Assembly (NCBI GenBank): GCA_900545455.1
Contig: UQZF01000009.1
Span: 1-32,781 of the forward strand
Direction of reading: 5' to 3'
DNA length: 32,781 nt
From: an uncultured Eubacteriales bacterium
GTDB taxonomy: Bacteria > Bacillota > Clostridia > Lachnospirales > Lachnospiraceae
Every line of letters begins with the position of its first letter. Positions within the stretch are counted from its first letter, which is position 1. Positions 24,400 to 32,739 of this stretch are shown piece by piece. Made by a program: the position numbers and the translations under genes. The notes beneath the pieces were generated by a model. It was not told the origin of the DNA, did no database searches, and was given only the letters and a program-made list of their open reading frames with translations.

Positions 24400-26133
24400 T
24401 TAATTCTCGCCTGTTACGACCTTCATCACGGCATCTGACAATGCAGCGAGCTTCTTCTCGGCATCATCAAAGCTTGTGCCCTTAACGCCCATGTAGAACT
24501 TAACCTTCGGTTCCGTTCCTGATGGTCTTGCACAGCACCATGCGCCGTCGTTCAAATCGTAGTAGAGTACATTTGACTTAGGAAGTCCTGTAGGCTTCTT
24601 CTCGCCTGTCTTTAAATCAACAATTACGTCTCTGTCGTAATCTCTTGCTGAGAGAACAGTGAAGTCGCCGAACTTCTCAGGTGTGTGCTCACGAAGATTG
24701 TCAAGCATCTCCTTAATCTTTGCAACACCCTCAATGCCCTTCAAGGTAATTGACTTGAGTCCCTCCCTGTAGTAGCCGTACTTCTCATAGATATTAATCA
24801 TCTGATCCCAGAGAGTGAGCCCCTGCTTCTTGTAATAAGCTGCTGCCTCGCAGAGTGCCATAACGGCAACGATGGCATCCTTGTCCCTTGCGTGTGTTCC
24901 GACAAGGCATCCGTAGCTCTCCTCGAATCCGAACATATACTGGTATGTATGCTGCTGCTCGAAGAACTTAATCTGCTCTCCGATATACTTAAATCCTGTG
25001 AGAACCTCAATAAGCTTAAGGTTGTACTCCTTGGCAACCGCATCTGCCATGTTGGTGGAAACTATTGTCTTGACAAGTGCGCCATTAGCCGGAATAAGTC
25101 CCTTAGCCCTCTTCTGTGAAAGAAGATACTCCGCGATAAGCATACCGGACATATTACCTGTGAACGATACATACTCGCCTGTCTTGGAATCCTTAGCATA
25201 TACGCCGAGTCTGTCCGCATCAGGGTCTGTTGCGAGAACTACATCCGCATTCTTCTCCTTGGCAAGCTTGAGCGCAAGTGTGAATGCAGCCGGATCCTCA
25301 GGGTTAGGATAGCTTACCGTAGGAAAATTACCGTCAGGAAGCTCCTGCTCAGGTACAACATATACATTCTCAAAGCCAATTTCCTTGAGAACTCTTCTTG
25401 CAGGAATGTTACCTGTTCCGTGGAGCGGTGTGTAGACAACTGTCATTGTCTTACCCATCTCCTTTATAACGTCAGGATTAACAATCTGCTTCTTAAGCTC
25501 TGCTATATAAGCATCGTCAAGGTCGGAGCCGATTACATTGTAAAGACCTGCTGCCTTAGCTGCTTCCTTGTCCATAGTCTTAACTGTATTAAAATCTGTT
25601 ACATTGAGTACCTCTGTGATAATCTGCTTGTCCTTAGGAGCGGTAATCTGTGCACCATCTTCCCAGTATACCTTATAACCATTGTATTCAGGAGGATTAT
25701 GGCTCGCAGTAACCACAATACCTGCAGTACATCCAAGGTATCTTACCGCAAATGAAAGCTCCGGTGTAGGACGAAGCGATGGGAAAATATATGCCTTGAT
25801 TCCGTTAGCGGCAAGGCAAAGTGCTGCCTCATCGGAAAATTCAGGAGACATTCTTCTTGAGTCAAACGCAATGGCAACGCCCTTAGCCTGCGCACCTTCC
25901 TTGATAATGAAGTTCGCAAGTCCCTGTGTAGCCCTTCTTACAGTATATACATTCATTCTGTTAGTACCGTATCCGATAACTCCTCTAAGACCACCGGTTC
26001 CGAATTCCAAATCCTTATAAAATCTGTCCTCAATCTCTTTTTCATTACCTGCAATGGACTTAAGCTCTTCTCTTACAGACTCATCAAAGTAAGGATTCTC
26101 GCACCACTGCTTGTAGGTATCCATGTATGACAT
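24400..26133 (-). CDS. pgcA: Phosphoglucomutase/phosphomannomutase (PgcA-type)
   Basis: A 577-residue enzyme of the alpha-D-phosphohexomutase family that interconverts glucose 1- and 6-phosphate (possibly mannose phosphates). All four functional loops are present: phosphoserine loop VTASHNPPEYNGYK (S144), metal-binding loop ATDPDADRLGV, sugar-binding loop GFEESYGCLVG and phosphate-binding loop RPSGTEPKVKFY. Length fits B. subtilis PgcA. The start is ATG 26131-26133 (MSYMDTYKQW), with AAGGAG 5 nt upstream; the longer frame to 26232 crosses the leader. It provides glucose 1-phosphate for UDP-glucose and envelope glycan synthesis, which suits the glycosyltransferase-rich surroundings. It has its own promoter. 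Confidence 0.95.
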   Translation of the reverse strand: MSYMDTYKQWCENPYFDESVREELKSIAGNEKEIEDRFYKDLEFGTGGLRGVIGYGTNRMNVYTVRRATQGLANFIIKEGAQAKGVAIAFDSRRMSPEFSDEAALCLAANGIKAYIFPSLRPTPELSFAVRYLGCTAGIVVTASHNPPEYNGYKVYWEDGAQITAPKDKQIITEVLNVTDFNTVKTMDKEAAKAAGLYNVIGSDLDDAYIAELKKQIVNPDVIKEMGKTMTVVYTPLHGTGNIPARRVLKEIGFENVYVVPEQELPDGNFPTVSYPNPEDPAAFTLALKLAKEKNADVVLATDPDADRLGVYAKDSKTGEYVSFTGNMSGMLIAEYLLSQKRAKGLIPANGALVKTIVSTNMADAVAKEYNLKLIEVLTGFKYIGEQIKFFEQQHTYQYMFGFEESYGCLVGTHARDKDAIVAVMALCEAAAYYKKQGLTLWDQMINIYEKYGYYREGLKSITLKGIEGVAKIKEMLDNLREHTPEKFGDFTVLSARDYDRDVIVDLKTGEKKPTGLPKSNVLYYDLNDGAWCCARPSGTEPKVKFYMGVKGTSFDDAEKKLAALSDAVMKVVTGEN

Positions 26134-26243
26134 GCTATCTCCTTCCTGCACCCCCAATAGATGCATACGAAACATTTCCGTGAGTATGCCTGCCGTATTC
26201 CCAAGCCTCGCAGAGACAGAATAAGCGCCCACGGATTGTATTT

Positions 26244-26272
26244 ATCTTAACATATCCGCGAACGCTTATCAA
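26244..26272 (-). promoter_or_regulatory. Promoter of the phosphoglucomutase gene
   Basis: On the minus strand TTGATA (26267-26272) and TAAGAT (26244-26249) are spaced by 17 nt, with a leader of about 105 nt before the start codon. No riboswitch fold was recognised in the leader. Confidence 0.6.
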
Positions 26273-26319
26273 GACATATAGCGCGATATTTCATCCCTTG
26301 TCTGCTCCAACAGCCGTCT

Positions 26320-27210
26320 TTATCCCCAATCAGCCGGATGTCCAACCAGATAATCGAACGTAATATTTCCTTCAGGGCAATAATGATTTAACTCTTCATC
26401 ATACTCTAACGGTATATTCATATTTACATACACATTATCCTTTCCGCTCGAAGCAAGCCTGAACCATATATCATACGACACAGCATATCCCTCATCATTT
26501 TCTAATACAATGGTATCTATCCGGACGACATCCATTTCCTCTGCTTCTGATAATTCTATATCTGAGCCGCTGACTGCAAACCGGTATGTAAGTTTTTTGC
26601 CATCAAGCATCGTAAACTCCGCTGTGATTATCAGATTATCGCTACCTTTCTCTACAGATGTCACTTTATATACTCTAAGCAGCTTATTTATTTCCACAAC
26701 GGAATATGAATCAGTTATAACAGCAAATGGTTCTATTTCTATGACATTTTCGTGCGAAGTTCCTGTAATATATTCACCGATATACAGTTCATCTTTGCCA
26801 TCTTCATTTATATCAGCAAATTTGATTGTAACATTATTTTCATGCGGAAAGCCGAGCGTCATCGGAACGCTTACCATACTTTCCCCATGGAAAACATCGT
26901 ACATATTGTTATTCGCATCCCTTACTATCAACAGATCGTATGCATCACTATACAGCGCTTTTTTCCATTTTTCGTCCATCTTCACAGCGGCAGGCTGAAA
27001 TCCGGTGTACAGGCTCTTCGCAATCTCAAGACTGCCATCAGTCCATTTCACAGGTGTTTCGCCCAAATCAAGTTCATAAATATCTTTTACCGTCAACCCT
27101 GCGGAACTTTCCTGTACATCATGTGTATTATTTTTTTGACAGCTGACCATATAAAGCATCAACATAAGAATACTGCCCGCAAGGCACATTTTTTTTAAGA
27201 AACCATGCAT
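26320..27210 (-). CDS. Lipoprotein of unknown function with a calcium-loop-like repeat
   Basis: A 296-residue protein with a lipoprotein signal peptide: KK, a hydrophobic core and the lipobox YMVSC (C24). It should be lipid-anchored on the outside of the membrane. Residues 131-147 (FADINEDGKDELYIGEY) look like the DxNxDGxxD calcium-binding loop found in FG-GAP/VCBS repeats. I do not recognise the family. It lies 26 nt downstream of the truncated hydrolase gene and probably belonged to the same transcript, so it may have been its partner or an immunity protein. GGGAGG precedes the start by about 12 nt. It is AT-richer than the genes on either side of the patch. Confidence 0.7.
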   Translation of the reverse strand: MHGFLKKMCLAGSILMLMLYMVSCQKNNTHDVQESSAGLTVKDIYELDLGETPVKWTDGSLEIAKSLYTGFQPAAVKMDEKWKKALYSDAYDLLIVRDANNNMYDVFHGESMVSVPMTLGFPHENNVTIKFADINEDGKDELYIGEYITGTSHENVIEIEPFAVITDSYSVVEINKLLRVYKVTSVEKGSDNLIITAEFTMLDGKKLTYRFAVSGSDIELSEAEEMDVVRIDTIVLENDEGYAVSYDIWFRLASSGKDNVYVNMNIPLEYDEELNHYCPEGNITFDYLVGHPADWG

Positions 27211-27236
27211 ATTTAACTGCTCCCTCCCGTCATTTG

Positions 27237-28064
27237 CTATTTTTCAAATGAAAAATAGATATTAAATAGTCCCTGACTATTTGAGTACAGATTATGATAA
27301 TCAGAATATATAATTGATGGCGGAATTATGGTACTTCCCGGAATAGCCACATTATATATATATTTATTGTCATAGTATTGTGTACTTCTACCATCGGAAT
27401 CATAATGCATACCAAATGTATTTACACTATTAAAATGTTTTTGTTTTGTTATATAAGGCACGCTCCTGTTTGGTGCACATTTATTCATTAAATTTTGTGC
27501 ATTTTCGTAACATATATTCCATTTATTTTTATTATACCAATTACTTGTGTCAAACATATATTGTCCATTTGTATAAGACGAAAATTCTCCTGTTTGAGTG
27601 AGTTCTGATAACGCACTCCTCCCATTGTCTCTTATTCTATAGTACACTGCCCAAGCTACAGCATCCCAATCATATGATGAAGTTCCCGCCTCACAATATA
27701 GTATTCTGCAGATTGTCTCAACCTCTGAATACGATGTACGCATTTTCTCTTGTGGTGCAAATTCTATGGTAAATGCACTATTTGACTCTAATAAATTAAC
27801 ATCTCTCCTTCTTGCACTATTACTAATATCCGCACCATCTATGTAGCGAACGCATGAAGTATCATAATATCTTCCACAATAATACCAACCTGTTTCTTCG
27901 TCATAATATGCCTGTTTAAAACGTACCTTATTAACATTTCCGACAAAATCCTGTCTATCACATTCTACCCATACACCATTTTCTTTGCATAATGTATATT
28001 TAAACGATCCATTATCATCATATACATACTTCGCAATTTCTTTATCTAGTGTTAGCATCTAATT
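27237..28064 (-). pseudogene. 3' part of an RHS-like / SleB-like cell-wall hydrolase gene, 5' end lost at the IS
   Basis: The open frame (273 codons from ATG 28056-28058) has no ribosome binding site; a stop codon lies directly before that ATG and the IS inverted repeat begins six bases upstream. Residues 38-75 (VGNVNKVRFKQAYYDEETGW, then YYCGRYYDT) resemble the conserved core of RHS/YD-repeat proteins, normally found deep inside long proteins. Residues 112-205 resemble the SleB/CwlJ hydrolase fold (ICRILYCEAGTSSYDWDAVA at 116-135, then GEFSSYTNGQ), with E123 as candidate catalytic glutamate. I read it as the C-terminal end of a larger secreted wall-active protein cut off by the IS. It could still be translated in part, but lacks a signal peptide. 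Confidence 0.6.
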
Positions 28065-28083
28065 AGTACAAAACAAAATGAGA
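28065..28083 (+). repeat. IS left inverted repeat
   Basis: AGTACAAAACAAAATGAGA; pairs with the right repeat at 17 of 19 positions. Confidence 0.8.
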
Positions 28084-28129
28084 TAATTCATTTGAAGTAT
28101 TATATAATCAATAAGAGGAGGAATTCATT

Positions 28130-28429
28130 ATGTCACGTAAAAAACCACAACACACAAAGCAATTCAAGTTGGATGCTATCAACTATCGTAAGGAACATCC
28201 TGATTTAACCCAAGCTGACGTTGCCAAGAATCTCGGTATAGGCATTAGTACCCTTGCTCGCTGGGAATCCCAGTTCAGAAATTGTGATGGCGACATTCCA
28301 GTCAGAGGATCCGGTAACTATGAATCAGACGAAGCTAAAGAAATCGCCCGTCTCAAACGTGAGCTCCGTGATGCTCAGGATGCGCTCGATGTGTTAAAAA
28401 AAGCCATCGGCATTCTGGGGAAAGATTAA
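28130..28429 (+). CDS. IS3-family transposase OrfA
   Basis: A 99-residue protein with an N-terminal helix-turn-helix (QADVAKNLGIGISTLARWES) and a C-terminal leucine-zipper-like coiled coil (EIARLKRELRDAQDALDVLK), the usual IS3 OrfA layout. It binds the IS ends and regulates transposition. The start has GGAGG 8 nt upstream. It ends with a TAA shortly after the slippery A-run that gives access to orfB. Confidence 0.93.
   Translation: MSRKKPQHTKQFKLDAINYRKEHPDLTQADVAKNLGIGISTLARWESQFRNCDGDIPVRGSGNYESDEAKEIARLKRELRDAQDALDVLKKAIGILGKD
28396..28402 (+). other. Slippery heptamer for programmed -1 frameshift
   Basis: Seven A followed by G, read as A AAA AAA in the orfA frame. A one-base slip back enters the orfB frame, which is open from here to 29331, giving an OrfAB fusion of about 400 residues. 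Such A-runs are the established frameshift sites of IS3 elements. Confidence 0.75.
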
Positions 28430-29331
28430 CAGAAGCTATCTATACAGAAGTTTCTGCAAAGGTAGAGGCGTCTAAAGTAACAGGACACCGCGTCTCTACT
28501 TCCGGAATGCTGAAATTTTTAGGTGTGTCTCGCTCTGGATACCGTTCTTTTCTTAATCGAAAAGTATCCCCTTCAAAGCAACGCAAAGAAGCTGTTAAAA
28601 AGAAAATCCAGACCATCTATGATGATTCTAAACAGAATTATGGCGCTCCTAAAATAACCAAGGAACTTCGCAAATCTGGCGAAACTATTGCCGAACGCAC
28701 AGTAGGTAAATACATGCACAAAATGGGTATTAAAGCTCAGTGGATCAAGCCTTGGACCACTACTACCAGAGATTCTGATTTTAGCGATGAACTCCACAAC
28801 ATCCTCGATGAACAATTCAATCCTGAACGTCCTAACGCTGTATGGTGTACTGATATCACTTATATTTGGACTAAAAATGGCTTTGTTTATCTTAATTGCA
28901 TTATGGACTTATTTTCTAGAAAAATCATTGCATGGACTCTTGCAGACACCATGGAAGTGTCTACTGTAATTGAAACAATTAATAAAGCTAAGGCTCGTCG
29001 TAACACCGATTTGCCTTTGATAATACATTCAGACCGTGGCAGCCAGTATGTTTCAAACGCTTGGCGTGAAGCCACTAAATCAATGCAACGTAGCTATTCT
29101 CACAGCGGTTATCCCTATGACAATGCCTGCATCGAATCTTTCCATTCCTTAATAAAAAGAGAATGGCTTAACAGGTTCAATGTTTTAAACTACAACCATG
29201 CTTATAGACTCGTTTTTGAATATATTGAAACCTTTTATAACACAGTCAGAATTCATAGTCATTGCGACTATATGTCTCCTGACGAATTTGAGAAACTGTA
29301 TGAAAAGGTAAATGCTCTGCCGGCTGCATAA
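28402..29331 (+). CDS. IS3-family transposase OrfB (DDE/rve domain)
   Basis: The orfB frame is open from the slippery site at 28402; the first ATG is at 28507 but has no good ribosome binding site, so synthesis as an OrfAB fusion is expected. It has an HTH_21 region (GAPKITKELRKSGETIAERT, then VGKYMHKMGIKA) and an integrase catalytic core with the DDE triad: D in WCTDITYI, D in IHSDRGSQY and E in NACIESFHSLIKREWL. It cuts and joins DNA at the IS ends. The C-terminus (HSHCDYMSPDEFEKLYE) is typical and complete. Confidence 0.93.
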   Translation, partial: SHRHSGERLTEAIYTEVSAKVEASKVTGHRVSTSGMLKFLGVSRSGYRSFLNRKVSPSKQRKEAVKKKIQTIYDDSKQNYGAPKITKELRKSGETIAERTVGKYMHKMGIKAQWIKPWTTTTRDSDFSDELHNILDEQFNPERPNAVWCTDITYIWTKNGFVYLNCIMDLFSRKIIAWTLADTMEVSTVIETINKAKARRNTDLPLIIHSDRGSQYVSNAWREATKSMQRSYSHSGYPYDNACIESFHSLIKREWLNRFNVLNYNHAYRLVFEYIETFYNTVRIHSHCDYMSPDEFEKLYEKVNALPAA

Positions 29332-29342
29332 GCGGTGGAACC

Positions 29343-29361
29343 TCTCATTTTAATTTGTACT
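29343..29361 (-). repeat. IS right inverted repeat
   Basis: AGTACAAATTAAAATGAGA on the minus strand; two mismatches to the left repeat. Confidence 0.8.
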
Positions 29362-29928
29362 TTTTATTGACATAGAACCAAGCATTGCCTCTTTTGCGCA
29401 TCTCAGTCTTAAACTGTAGTTTATCAGCATTACAAATATTTCATTTTCAGACAATAGCACTATATAGTTTTCTTCTATATTATTTTCATCAATTGTATAG
29501 CCTACAGCCTTATTCAGAAATTCCACAGCCACATCATTTTTGCCTTCCGCATATGCAATAATACCCTTTATCAGACTGTCAAATTGACCTACAACTCTTT
29601 CATTCATCTTTTCTGATGATTTTTTATCCCTGCTTTGTACAAGATATCTAAGCTCATATATATTCTTCTCACATATACATTGAATAACATCATTCTGCCA
29701 ACTCAAATATTCATAAGCTTCCATGTCAACCCAAGTAACAAAATCAGAACAATCCATTCCCAGTCTTCCAAGCATAACGTTAAGTGTCAAAAAATCTATC
29801 TTCATTTCTCCTGCGCAATACTTATTAAAAATATCCATACTGCATAGACGGCTGCATAACACCTGTGGTGGAATATATTCTTCGACCAGCTTTTCATTTA
29901 TTATCTTTAATATCAGTTCTTCTTCCAT
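29350..29928 (-). pseudogene. XRE/TPR-type regulator gene cut at its 3' end by the IS
   Basis: The 192-residue frame resembles a regulator family common in Lachnospiraceae: an XRE-like N-terminal region (PPQVLCSRLCSMDIFNKYCA, then LNVMLGRLGMD) followed by helical TPR-like repeats that normally continue well past 250 residues. Here the last three codons and the stop lie inside the IS inverted repeat (SMSIK from the chromosome, STN from the IS), so the C-terminal sensor half is missing. The start is ATG 29926-29928, with GAGG 5 nt upstream; a GTG two codons earlier is less likely. Upstream, CTATCC (29963-29968) and GGATAG (29982-29987) form a dyad that might be its own operator. Read toward lower coordinates, it would have preceded the hydrolase gene. 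Confidence 0.65.
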
Positions 29929-30026
29929 ATCCACCTCTTTAGGTTTACATCGTTCATTTGCGCTATCCCTTACATTTTCCCGGATAGTCCCGTTATGACC
30001 CCCTCAACATATTTAATCAATATTAA

Positions 30027-30149
30027 CTATGAACCTGTATGCGCTGTCGCCTCCCAATGCGTCATACTCCACATAGCCGCCGTCTGCTTCGCACATGAGG
30101 TCAAAAGTAACATTGTCAAGGTAATACATGTTATGATACGTTTTTTCAT
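30027..30149 (-). pseudogene. Decayed small lipoprotein gene
   Basis: The 40-codon frame begins with a clear lipoprotein signal (MKKRIITCITLTMLLLTSCA; lipobox LTSC, C19). After about residue 23 it is unlike a protein and stops. An overlapping frame down to 30013 reads GGYVEYDALGGDSAYRFIVN, which looks like a real C-terminus. The simplest reading is an internal deletion that shifted the frame. The start overlaps the stop of the upstream membrane-protein remnant (ATGA), so it was the third gene of the GT2 operon at 30361. Confidence 0.5.
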
Positions 30150-30342
30150 GCCTTTTCCCACTTCTCCCAATACTTAGAGTACACGAGCTTGTAATACATG
30201 ATGCACGCAATCAGGTATGCAATTCCGCCGATACCAAAAAAGGCACTGAGCGATGAAAGCACAACCGTCGGGTATGACAGGTAAAAATATATGCCCGTAA
30301 AATCCAGCACGCCGAAATTCTCTCAAGATACTTGTCATTCAT
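30146..30342 (-). pseudogene. Small membrane protein gene with a 2-bp frameshift
   Basis: ATG 30340-30342 has GGGAG 8 nt upstream and opens as MNDKYLE, then meets GAGAGA (30319-30324). Removing one GA restores a 64-residue frame that continues NFGVLDFTGIYFYLSYPTVV, has two hydrophobic helices, and ends YSKYWEKWEKA exactly at the coupled start of the lipoprotein gene. In the sequence as given the start frame becomes nonsense and stops 43 codons in. It lies 18 nt downstream of the GT2 gene. I do not recognise the family. A sequencing error in the dinucleotide repeat is possible. Confidence 0.6.
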
Positions 30343-30360
30343 GGAAATATCTCCCTATCA

Positions 30361-31341
30361 TTAGTTAATACGCTTCACCATTCCGCGAAACAGCCACATC
30401 TGAAGCTTCAGACAGCTCACAGCATCGGCACATCCGCTTACCCTCTCACTCGAAGTGTCGTCTTTTCCCGCTGTCTTTACCCCACCTGACAGCTTTCCGA
30501 AAAGCCCTGTCCCGATGCCTTTAAGATATGCCTTCACAAGCCCCTTCTTTGCAAAATAAGCCGTCTTTATGGTGATTCCCGCCAAGATAAACGGCATGTT
30601 CAATATGAACTGCCATGTCGCCATATTCTTCTTCAGCATACGCATGCTGTTTCGCGCCGACAGCTCGACCTTGAAGGCGTTGTGCCTTGAACCGCTCGAT
30701 GCGCTTCCGAGGTGATACACCTTCGCGTACGGATTATAGAGATTTCTGTATCCCGCAAGGCGCGCCCTGTAGCCGACATCCATGTCCTCAAGGTAGGCAA
30801 AAAAGCTCTCATCGAACATTCCTATCTCATCAAAAACAGCCTTTCTGTATATGGCTGCGCCTGCGCACGAGGAGAACACCTCATGCGGCACCATGCAGTC
30901 TGACACCGGCTTGTCCCTGTCGGGCGCAAAGCCCCAGCCGAGTGCGGCAAGCTCATCCCCCGCGTCGTCCACGAGCTCGCGGTTCCCGTTCTGTATCATG
31001 AGCGCCGAGCAGGAGAACACATCGGGCTTGCCCTTTATCATCTTGTACTGATTTTTGACAAAGTTAGGAAAGACTATCGTGTCGTTGTTTAAAAGCAGCA
31101 CATACTCACCCGAAGCCGCCTCGATTCCGCGGTTGACCGCGTAGGCAAAGCCCGTGTTATCGCCAAGCTCAACCACTCTTATTTCGGGATAGAGCTCCTT
31201 CGCCGTCCCGACGCTGTTGTCGGTCGAGCCGTTGTCAACCAATATCACCTCCATGTCCTCAAAGGTCTGCCTCTTTAGGGCTTCAAGGCAATCCTTCAAA
31301 AATTTTTCCCCATTATAATTAGGAATAACTACGCTGACCAT
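30361..31341 (-). CDS. GT2-family glycosyltransferase (rhamnosyltransferase-like)
   Basis: A 326-residue protein with an N-terminal GT2 domain: VSVVIPNYNGEKFLKDCLEA, then VDNGSTDNSVG, the metal-binding LLLNNDT, FSSCAGAAIYRKAVFDEIG and the acceptor-side FFAYLEDMDVGYRARLAGYR. An amphipathic or hydrophobic stretch near residues 245-265 may attach it to the membrane. This layout is common in WbbL-like enzymes that add rhamnose or other sugars to lipid-linked glycans; the sugar is not determinable. GGAG lies 5 nt before the start. The 63-nt gap to the next GT2 gene holds an AT-rich palindromic stretch and no clear promoter, so the two are probably one operon. Confidence 0.9.
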   Translation of the reverse strand: MVSVVIPNYNGEKFLKDCLEALKRQTFEDMEVILVDNGSTDNSVGTAKELYPEIRVVELGDNTGFAYAVNRGIEAASGEYVLLLNNDTIVFPNFVKNQYKMIKGKPDVFSCSALMIQNGNRELVDDAGDELAALGWGFAPDRDKPVSDCMVPHEVFSSCAGAAIYRKAVFDEIGMFDESFFAYLEDMDVGYRARLAGYRNLYNPYAKVYHLGSASSGSRHNAFKVELSARNSMRMLKKNMATWQFILNMPFILAGITIKTAYFAKKGLVKAYLKGIGTGLFGKLSGGVKTAGKDDTSSERVSGCADAVSCLKLQMWLFRGMVKRIN

Positions 31342-31404
31342 CCAATCTCCTTTCCTTCTATTATATAATATATTATATTTATGTCTCTGTATCTTGCGTC
31401 CGCA

Positions 31405-32739
31405 CTATCTGTAGAGCTCAACCCCCGGCTCATACACATAGACCGCATCATCGCGTGATGTCCACTCCTCCGCGATAAGCCTCATAAACTCCTCGTGCCT
31501 TAAAAGCACCGCATTCTTAGGCACAGTCCTTACATTGCGCTGCAAAATATTTCTGTTAAAATTGCCCTTGTACCACTCAGGCTTTCCCGCGCTCGTGCGC
31601 TGTCTGCCGAAGGCATCAACATAGTCGTCGCCCGAGTAGACGATGAAGGTTCTGTTCACTGCCCCGCAGAGCGGAAACGCCTGCTTCACGAGAAGCTTTG
31701 CCGCAACCGCATCGGCAATCTCATTCTCAGCACACGCGACAAGCTTAAAAAGCCAGTCCTTGTCCGAGGTCTTGGTCTCGCCGTTCAGCACACAGATGTA
31801 GTCGCACTCACAGCCCGCAAGCCTGTCCGCATCGGGCTCACCCATCGCGCAGAGCTTAAAGCTATCATATAAGGTATTGCTTCGTATATATTTAAAGTAA
31901 TTCTGTGCCTTTTCACTGTTCCGCACGCCTGTCACGACAATCTGCACACTCGGAAGTCCGCCCTTGCCGTCATCGTCCGCGTTGCCGTCCTCGTAATCCA
32001 CCCTGTAGAAGCCGAGATCGTCGAGCATCCTTACGCTGCCCTTCTTCCCGACACGGCTAAGATGCGCCTCTATGGCTTTTTTACCCGCCTCGTAGGCGTA
32101 CATCTTGGACATCGGATTTGCCGAGGTCGAGCTCTCGTGAGTTCTCCAGTGGTAGAGCACGCGCTTCACATGTGATACCTTATCCGCCTTTTCAGTGCAT
32201 TTTAATATGAAATCATAGTCCTGTGCACCGTCGTACTCACTGTCAAAGCCTCCGACCTCCCTCGCAAGCGATGTCTTTACCACAAAAAGATGGCAGATAT
32301 AGTTGTTGCTCTGTAAGAGCACGGGATTGTAATCCGGCTTGATATGCGGACAGAAAAATTTTTTTCCTTCCGCATCCATCTTATCCTCATCCGAATACAG
32401 GCAATCGGGCTCCTCGGCATTAATCATCTCTACAATGTGATACAGTGCATCGGGTGACAGGGTGTCGTCATTATCAAGGAGAGCAATGTATTCTCCCTGC
32501 GCCATCTTAAGTGCCTCATTCGTGTTACCTGCTATACCCGCGTTGTCAATTTCCTTATAGCACACGCGCTCATCGCCGTCAGCAAGCTCCTCGACAAGCC
32601 CGCGAAGCTTATTTGTCCCCGCATCGACGAGGCAGAGCTGCCAGTGAAAATATGTCTGGTTGAGCACTGAGAGCAGCATCTCCTTAAAATACGCGCGCGG
32701 CGGATTGTACACTGGCACGAGAATGCTTATGAGCGGCAT
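31405..32739 (-). CDS. GT2-family glycosyltransferase with C-terminal extension
   Basis: A 444-residue protein. Residues 1-235 are a GT2 domain: ISILVPVYNPPRAYFKEML, then ALLDNDDTLSPDALY (metal-binding DxD region), YSDEDKMDAEG, FDSEYDGAQDYDFILKCTE and VLYHWRTHESSTSANP, typical of enzymes building O-antigen-like or cell-wall rhamnan chains. Residues 260-444 form a second region without a recognised domain. The ATG at 32737-32739 fits the usual GT2 beginning, but the sequence upstream of it is an inverted copy of the gene's own first bases, so no true leader or ribosome binding site is visible. If that repeat is an artefact, the real upstream sequence is missing and the start is unproven. Confidence 0.85.
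   Translation of the reverse strand: MPLISILVPVYNPPRAYFKEMLLSVLNQTYFHWQLCLVDAGTNKLRGLVEELADGDERVCYKEIDNAGIAGNTNEALKMAQGEYIALLDNDDTLSPDALYHIVEMINAEEPDCLYSDEDKMDAEGKKFFCPHIKPDYNPVLLQSNNYICHLFVVKTSLAREVGGFDSEYDGAQDYDFILKCTEKADKVSHVKRVLYHWRTHESSTSANPMSKMYAYEAGKKAIEAHLSRVGKKGSVRMLDDLGFYRVDYEDGNADDDGKGGLPSVQIVVTGVRNSEKAQNYFKYIRSNTLYDSFKLCAMGEPDADRLAGCECDYICVLNGETKTSDKDWLFKLVACAENEIADAVAAKLLVKQAFPLCGAVNRTFIVYSGDDYVDAFGRQRTSAGKPEWYKGNFNRNILQRNVRTVPKNAVLLRHEEFMRLIAEEWTSRDDAVYVYEPGVELYR

Larger units (their letters stand above)
28065..29361 (+). mobile_element. IS3-family insertion sequence (IS150-like group), about 1.3 kb
   Basis: The element carries overlapping orfA and orfB on the plus strand, opposite to all other genes here, and is bounded by 19-bp inverted repeats matching at 17 positions. 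The coding regions are intact, so it may be active. No target-site duplication is visible (flanks ATT and TTT), and the exact ends are uncertain by a few bases because the usual TG/CA termini are not seen. Genes on both sides are truncated at its borders. Confidence 0.9.

Noticed and set aside
26133..26272. Riboswitch in the phosphoglucomutase leader
   Set aside because: The leader of about 105 nt shows only short possible stems and none of the conserved core motifs I know.
28059..29364. Target-site duplication at the IS ends
   Set aside because: The bases next to the inverted repeats (ATT on the left, TTT on the right) do not match over 3 or 4 bases.
30013..30210. 65-codon minus-strand frame read as a single gene
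   Set aside because: It crosses the end of the small membrane protein remnant and its ATG has no ribosome binding site; only its C-terminal part looks real and belongs to the decayed lipoprotein.
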